Shown: one piece after another, positions 60,695 through 64,000 of the stretch | How the letters are laid out: each line of letters opens with the position of its first letter | Numbering within the stretch: the first letter of the stretch is position 1 | DNA from: Neobacillus niacini NBRC 15566 | GTDB taxonomy: Bacteria; Bacillota; Bacilli; Bacillales; Cytobacillaceae | Length of the DNA: 64,000 bases | Direction: 5' to 3' | Assembly (NCBI RefSeq): GCF_001591505.1 | Contig: NZ_BCVA01000011.1 | Span: 62,001 to 126,000, forward strand | The notes under the pieces: model-generated | Told to the model about the DNA's origin: nothing | Databases searched by the model: none | What the model saw: only the letters and a program-made list of their open reading frames with translations | Made by a program: the position numbers and the translations under genes

Positions 60695-62242
60695 TTAAGC
60701 TGCATTTTTTCCTGTTTGAGGTTTTGGCTGCGATTTACTACGATCCATCACATATTTGATGACAAATATACCTGCAATCATTAGGTAGCCAAAGAAAAAT
60801 TCTACAGAAGCACCCTTAGCAAATGCGACTGTTGGAGAGTGGATAAATCCTACGATAGACAATGCGGCTGCTACTGCTGCTGCGGCAGCACCACGTAACG
60901 GTTTATCATTAATAGCAAATATGGCTATACAACCCCATAATAGACTGGCAATCGGTGCACCATTTCCTAAATGGGATAATCCTTCGTAATAAACCCCTTT
61001 ACTAGCAAGTTTATCAATCCCTACAGTGCCCGCGGCCGTTCCTGCAGCACCAAGTACATTATTAGCAAGAGTTAGAGCCCAGTTAGCGATCCATGGGAAT
61101 AATGCAATAAAGATAACTGGCACTTCAAGTTTCGGAGTTTCACGAACCACTTGATTTGCTGTTACAACTCCGATATAAACAAGGATAGGAGCGATGGCAT
61201 AGACCGGAATGACCGCTAATAAAAATGCACCTATACCAAAAAGTGAAAGAATTAACATCGATATACCCGTTGCAACTGTATAGCCAATACCAGCGCCCAT
61301 TGATTTCCAGCCTGGGTGTCCAACATAAACTGTTACTGGATATGGATTTCCAAATGCTGCACCAATACAAGAAGCAATTCCATTTGTTAACATAACTTGT
61401 CTTGTTTGATATTCATCCCCTGCAGTATGGGCACTTTCAATATTTTCTAAGTCAAACACATAGTTTGAAAGACCAAGTGGTATAGCGGAAGCCAAATACG
61501 GTAAAGCGTGTGGCAACCCTTGCATAAAACCATCAATATTCAAAGATGGAGGATTGAATCCAAAAGATGATAATGATTGTGAAATTGCACCTGGCTCCAT
61601 TACACCTAAAGCCCAGGCAATCCCAGTACCTACAGCAAGCAATAAAAACCCTGTTGGAATTTTTGCAAATACCGGTGATTTACCAAACCAATTTATAAAA
61701 ATGATGATTAACACTGCAAAAGCGATCATCGGTGCTTCAAACGCTTGTAACATCGGATTCATGGCTAATAACAATAGTCCAAGACCAGATAAACATGATA
61801 ATAATACTGTCCTAGGAATGACTCTTCTTATCGTATCTCCTAATAGTGACCCCACAACTAGAATCATAGCTTCTACGAAACACCATACTAGTGCAATGCC
61901 AATCGCAAATTCATAATCTTTTGTTTGAGTATAAACTGGCAATATTACTAAAAAAGTTACCGTGAATATCGACGGTGCACTTGGTCCCGAAGGCAATGCT
62001 GTTACATCTGTCCTTCCTGTCTTTTTAGCTAGTCGATAAGCAAAAAAGCCATACGCACAACTTGCGATAAATATCCCCATTCCAAAAGCTGGAGCAATTT
62101 TCCCGTAAACGACTGCTGATGGAATACCCACGACAAAAATTAATAACGACATCATGGTTAGGAGATTGGTTAAGTTATTAGCAAGTAAGCCGAAATAAGC
62201 TGCTAAATCCCCTTTTTTCCAAAATTTAATTGTTTGATCCAT
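60695..62242 (-). CDS. NCS2/AzgA-like nucleobase permease
   Basis: A 515-residue, ~13-helix permease related to NCS2/AzgA-like purine transporters. Recognisable segments are RTDVTALPSGPSAPSIFTVT, a variant of the AzgA/GHAP-like region, and GLSNYVFDLENIESAHTAGD, containing the family's conserved charged helix. Clusters of this family with carbamate kinase occur in purine-degrading loci; the substrate is not certain. It is first of the minus-strand operon with the ankyrin/TPR protein and carbamate kinase. The start 62242 has AGGTGAAAGG upstream. Confidence 0.75.
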   Translation of the reverse strand: MDQTIKFWKKGDLAAYFGLLANNLTNLLTMMSLLIFVVGIPSAVVYGKIAPAFGMGIFIASCAYGFFAYRLAKKTGRTDVTALPSGPSAPSIFTVTFLVILPVYTQTKDYEFAIGIALVWCFVEAMILVVGSLLGDTIRRVIPRTVLLSCLSGLGLLLLAMNPMLQAFEAPMIAFAVLIIIFINWFGKSPVFAKIPTGFLLLAVGTGIAWALGVMEPGAISQSLSSFGFNPPSLNIDGFMQGLPHALPYLASAIPLGLSNYVFDLENIESAHTAGDEYQTRQVMLTNGIASCIGAAFGNPYPVTVYVGHPGWKSMGAGIGYTVATGISMLILSLFGIGAFLLAVIPVYAIAPILVYIGVVTANQVVRETPKLEVPVIFIALFPWIANWALTLANNVLGAAGTAAGTVGIDKLASKGVYYEGLSHLGNGAPIASLLWGCIAIFAINDKPLRGAAAAAVAAALSIVGFIHSPTVAFAKGASVEFFFGYLMIAGIFVIKYVMDRSKSQPKPQTGKNAA

Positions 62243-62644
62243 TACCTTTCACCTCTAATATGAATTAGTTTGTTGGATGTAAAAAATTTGCTCACATTAT
62301 TGCATACTCTTTTATTTCATTTGCCTCCTTTGTAGCAGAGAATTATTTTTCTCTGGAGATTTTATAAATCTAAAAGAGAAATAATAGCATTTCGTAACCC
62401 CTTACATCTTTCATTTTAGTAGGTAAAGCTTTCTAGGTCATTGGCTACCAAAACCAAAAAGAAAGCTGTTCATTTAGGCAAGTTATACAATAATGTATGT
62501 ACAAAATATGTCCTAAATTTTAGAATAGAAAAACTTAAAAACAACGCAATTATTTGTTATATTGCACAATCTTTTAATTGCATTATATGACTATTTTTTT
62601 TAGTATTAATTGAAACAATCATAAGACAGGACGTGTAAATAAAA
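62243..62644. other. 402-bp A/T-rich divergent intergenic region
   Basis: It holds the promoters of the permease operon and of the esterase gene. An 8-bp inverted repeat (62427-62434 with 62460-62467) is the only clear symmetry. I looked for purine and guanidine riboswitch cores and saw none. No open reading frame with a ribosome site was found. Confidence 0.5.
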
Positions 62645-63514
62645 GTGAAGAAAACTGTAATTTATAAAGAAGATGTAAATTTCTCAATAAAGGCAGATTT
62701 TTATGGGACTAATCGAGAAAATGCACCTGTCATCGTATATATCCATGGTGGCGGGTTAATTTGGGGAACAAGAGAAGAAATAAGTGAAGAAATGGTACAA
62801 CTTTATACCAACAATGGTTTCTCACTTTTTTCAATAGACTACAGGCTGGCTCCTGCCACAAAGCTGCCGGAAATAATAAAAGATATTGAAGATGCTCTCC
62901 TTTGGATTCAAAGAGAAGGACCAAAACAATTTTCTATAGATCCGAAAAAAATTGCAATTGTTGGTAGTTCTGCTGGTGGCTTTTTAGCACTTACTACTGG
63001 AACTTTCACTCATAAGCCCTCTGCAATTGTTTCCTTTTACGGATACGGGGATCTTGTTGGGAGCTGGGCAACAAGTCCAAGTAAATATTATCGTCAAAAG
63101 GATATTGTTTCTAAAGAACTTGCTTACCAACTTATAACCGATAAAGTAGTAACTGAGGCCTCTGTAGAAGAACGGTTTCTATTTTACGTTTACGCCAGAC
63201 AGAATGGGGTTTGGATCGAAGAAATTACAGGTGTAAATCTTGTAAATAATAAAGAAGCAATCTATCATTTTTGCCCGAATCGTAATGTTACAAATGAATT
63301 CCCCCCAACTTTATTATTACATGGAACGAAAGATACGGACGTTCCATACGAGCAGTCCGTATTTATGAGAGGTGCGCTTATAAAACAATCGGTTGAAGCA
63401 AAACTTATTACGATTCCAAATGGTGAGCATGTATTTGACAAAAACTTCCACGACCCGATTGTTCAACATGCACTTAAACAAGTCATTGATTTCTTAAAAA
63501 ACCACCTGAAGTAA
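62645..63514 (+). CDS. Alpha/beta hydrolase (HSL-type esterase)
   Basis: A 289-residue alpha/beta hydrolase with oxyanion motif HGGG (34-37), nucleophile S109 in GSSAG, an aspartate in HGTKDTDVPY and the catalytic histidine in NGEHVFD. This is the hormone-sensitive-lipase type of cytosolic esterase. It starts with GTG 62645; the AGGA site is rather distant (14 bases), so the start is uncertain. It lies at the edge of the island, convergent with guanine deaminase; a role in de-esterifying an imported substrate is only a guess. Confidence 0.8.
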   Translation: MKKTVIYKEDVNFSIKADFYGTNRENAPVIVYIHGGGLIWGTREEISEEMVQLYTNNGFSLFSIDYRLAPATKLPEIIKDIEDALLWIQREGPKQFSIDPKKIAIVGSSAGGFLALTTGTFTHKPSAIVSFYGYGDLVGSWATSPSKYYRQKDIVSKELAYQLITDKVVTEASVEERFLFYVYARQNGVWIEEITGVNLVNNKEAIYHFCPNRNVTNEFPPTLLLHGTKDTDVPYEQSVFMRGALIKQSVEAKLITIPNGEHVFDKNFHDPIVQHALKQVIDFLKNHLK

Positions 63515-63516
63515 AA

Positions 63517-63555
63517 AAAATGCCCAGCAGATTAAAAATCTTAGCTGGGCATTTT
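63517..63555. terminator. Bidirectional terminator
   Basis: A perfect 12-bp stem (63517-63528 with 63544-63555) with A and T runs, between the convergent esterase and guanine deaminase genes. Confidence 0.9.
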
Positions 63556-63591
63556 AATTTAAGTTTGTATATATTGAATGGGTGATATATG

Positions 63592-64000
63592 TTATTTATT
63601 AGATTTATGAAAAAACTCAAACAAATGATCACAATCTTCTCTTTGCTCTACTTTAACCATTTTGAGAACACTCTTATCTTCCCCTGTTAAATACTTACGT
63701 AAATGCATGTCAGAGAAGCCATGTTTATCAGCGTCTTCACTCGTATTACAGTAATATACCTCTTTAATCCCTGTCCAAATAATGGCAGATACACACATTG
63801 GACACGGCTCACAAGTTGCATAGATCACACAATCTGATAAATCCATTGTTCCTAACTTTTTACAAGCTTCACGAATAGCAACCATTTCAGCATGAGCAGA
63901 TGGGTCAGTATCTCTCATCATGGTGTTGCTTACTACAGCGATAATTTCATCACCGCGCACGATTGTAGCACCGAATGGTCCACCAACTTTGTTTGCCATA
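63592..64000 (-). CDS. guaD: Guanine deaminase, truncated by the window edge
   Basis: 135 C-terminal residues of a cytidine/deoxycytidylate-deaminase-fold enzyme. The zinc site is intact: HAEM (proton-shuttling glutamate) and PCPMC. Segments GGPFGATIV and TCEPCPMCVSAI match B. subtilis GuaD, which converts guanine to xanthine. By comparison about 20 N-terminal residues lie beyond position 64000; the ATG at 63999-63997 is internal. Its place next to nucleobase permeases and carbamate kinase supports a purine-catabolic island. Confidence 0.85.
   Translation of the reverse strand, partial: MANKVGGPFGATIVRGDEIIAVVSNTMMRDTDPSAHAEMVAIREACKKLGTMDLSDCVIYATCEPCPMCVSAIIWTGIKEVYYCNTSEDADKHGFSDMHLRKYLTGEDKSVLKMVKVEQREDCDHLFEFFHKSNK

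Noticed and set aside
62427..62467. 8-bp inverted repeat in the 62.4-kb intergenic region as a purine riboswitch
   Set aside because: The conserved core bases of the purine aptamer are absent and the loop is too long.

Overview
The window reads as chromosome of a low-GC, endospore-forming member of the Bacillaceae (a Bacillus- or Neobacillus-type genome). The evidence is an alpha/beta-type SASP gene, paralogues of the spore-coat-associated YheC/YheD ATP-grasp proteins, a PucR/NCS purine theme, Bacillus-type intrinsic terminators after nearly every transcription unit, and gene order recalling the B. subtilis yhaX-hemZ / yheA-yheC-yheD-yheE-sspB-yheH-yheI neighbourhood. I saw no rRNA, tRNA, CRISPR array, prophage or intact IS element.

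Region 1 (1-15 kb) is conserved core. It holds an acyl-CoA ligase under a perfect cre box, a four-copy 51-bp tandem repeat, hemZ, a yhaX-like HAD protein, yheA, an expanded YheD-YheC-YheD-YheC array, yheE, a PucR-type regulator next to the sugar-ABC ATPase msmX, and a SASP gene behind a long structured leader with a sigma-G-like promoter; fumC follows. Region 2 (15-23.5 kb) has the heterodimeric ABC exporter YheI/YheH (BmrC/BmrD type), preceded by a 25-codon leader peptide and two tandem terminators, then a sigY-yxlC-yxlD ECF operon with an autoregulatory-type promoter, a class A PBP and an XRE regulator. Region 3 (23.4-31.5 kb) covers ferrous iron uptake (feoA-feoB-FeoB-associated peptide, Fur box), thiT behind a TPP riboswitch, a soluble histidine kinase, a MerR gene with a disrupted start, an mpfA/CNNM exporter gene and several small proteins. 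Region 4 (31.6-35.2 kb) is an orphan F0 operon (subunits a and b plus an AtpZ-like fusion protein, without subunit c or F1), followed by a DUF445 protein.

Region 5 (35.3-64 kb) looks like one accessory island for importing and hydrolysing N-containing, probably cyclic, compounds. It has four permeases (two NCS2-like, NCS1, SSS), a PucR regulator, one Dpp/Opp-type ABC permease-ATPase set served by three paralogous lipoprotein binding proteins, three paralogous CodA-like amidohydrolases, a fourth ATZ/TRZ-type amidohydrolase, a YesM/YesN two-component pair plus a second YesN-like regulator, carbamate kinase with an ankyrin/TPR protein, an HSL-type esterase and a truncated guanine deaminase at the window edge. 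The three binding-protein genes and the fourth amidohydrolase gene share a promoter layout: a TATAAT -10, then two direct TTAC-type boxes 21 bp apart, always 32-33 bp upstream of the -10. This suggests a single AraC-type response-regulator regulon. The substrate is not identifiable from sequence alone.
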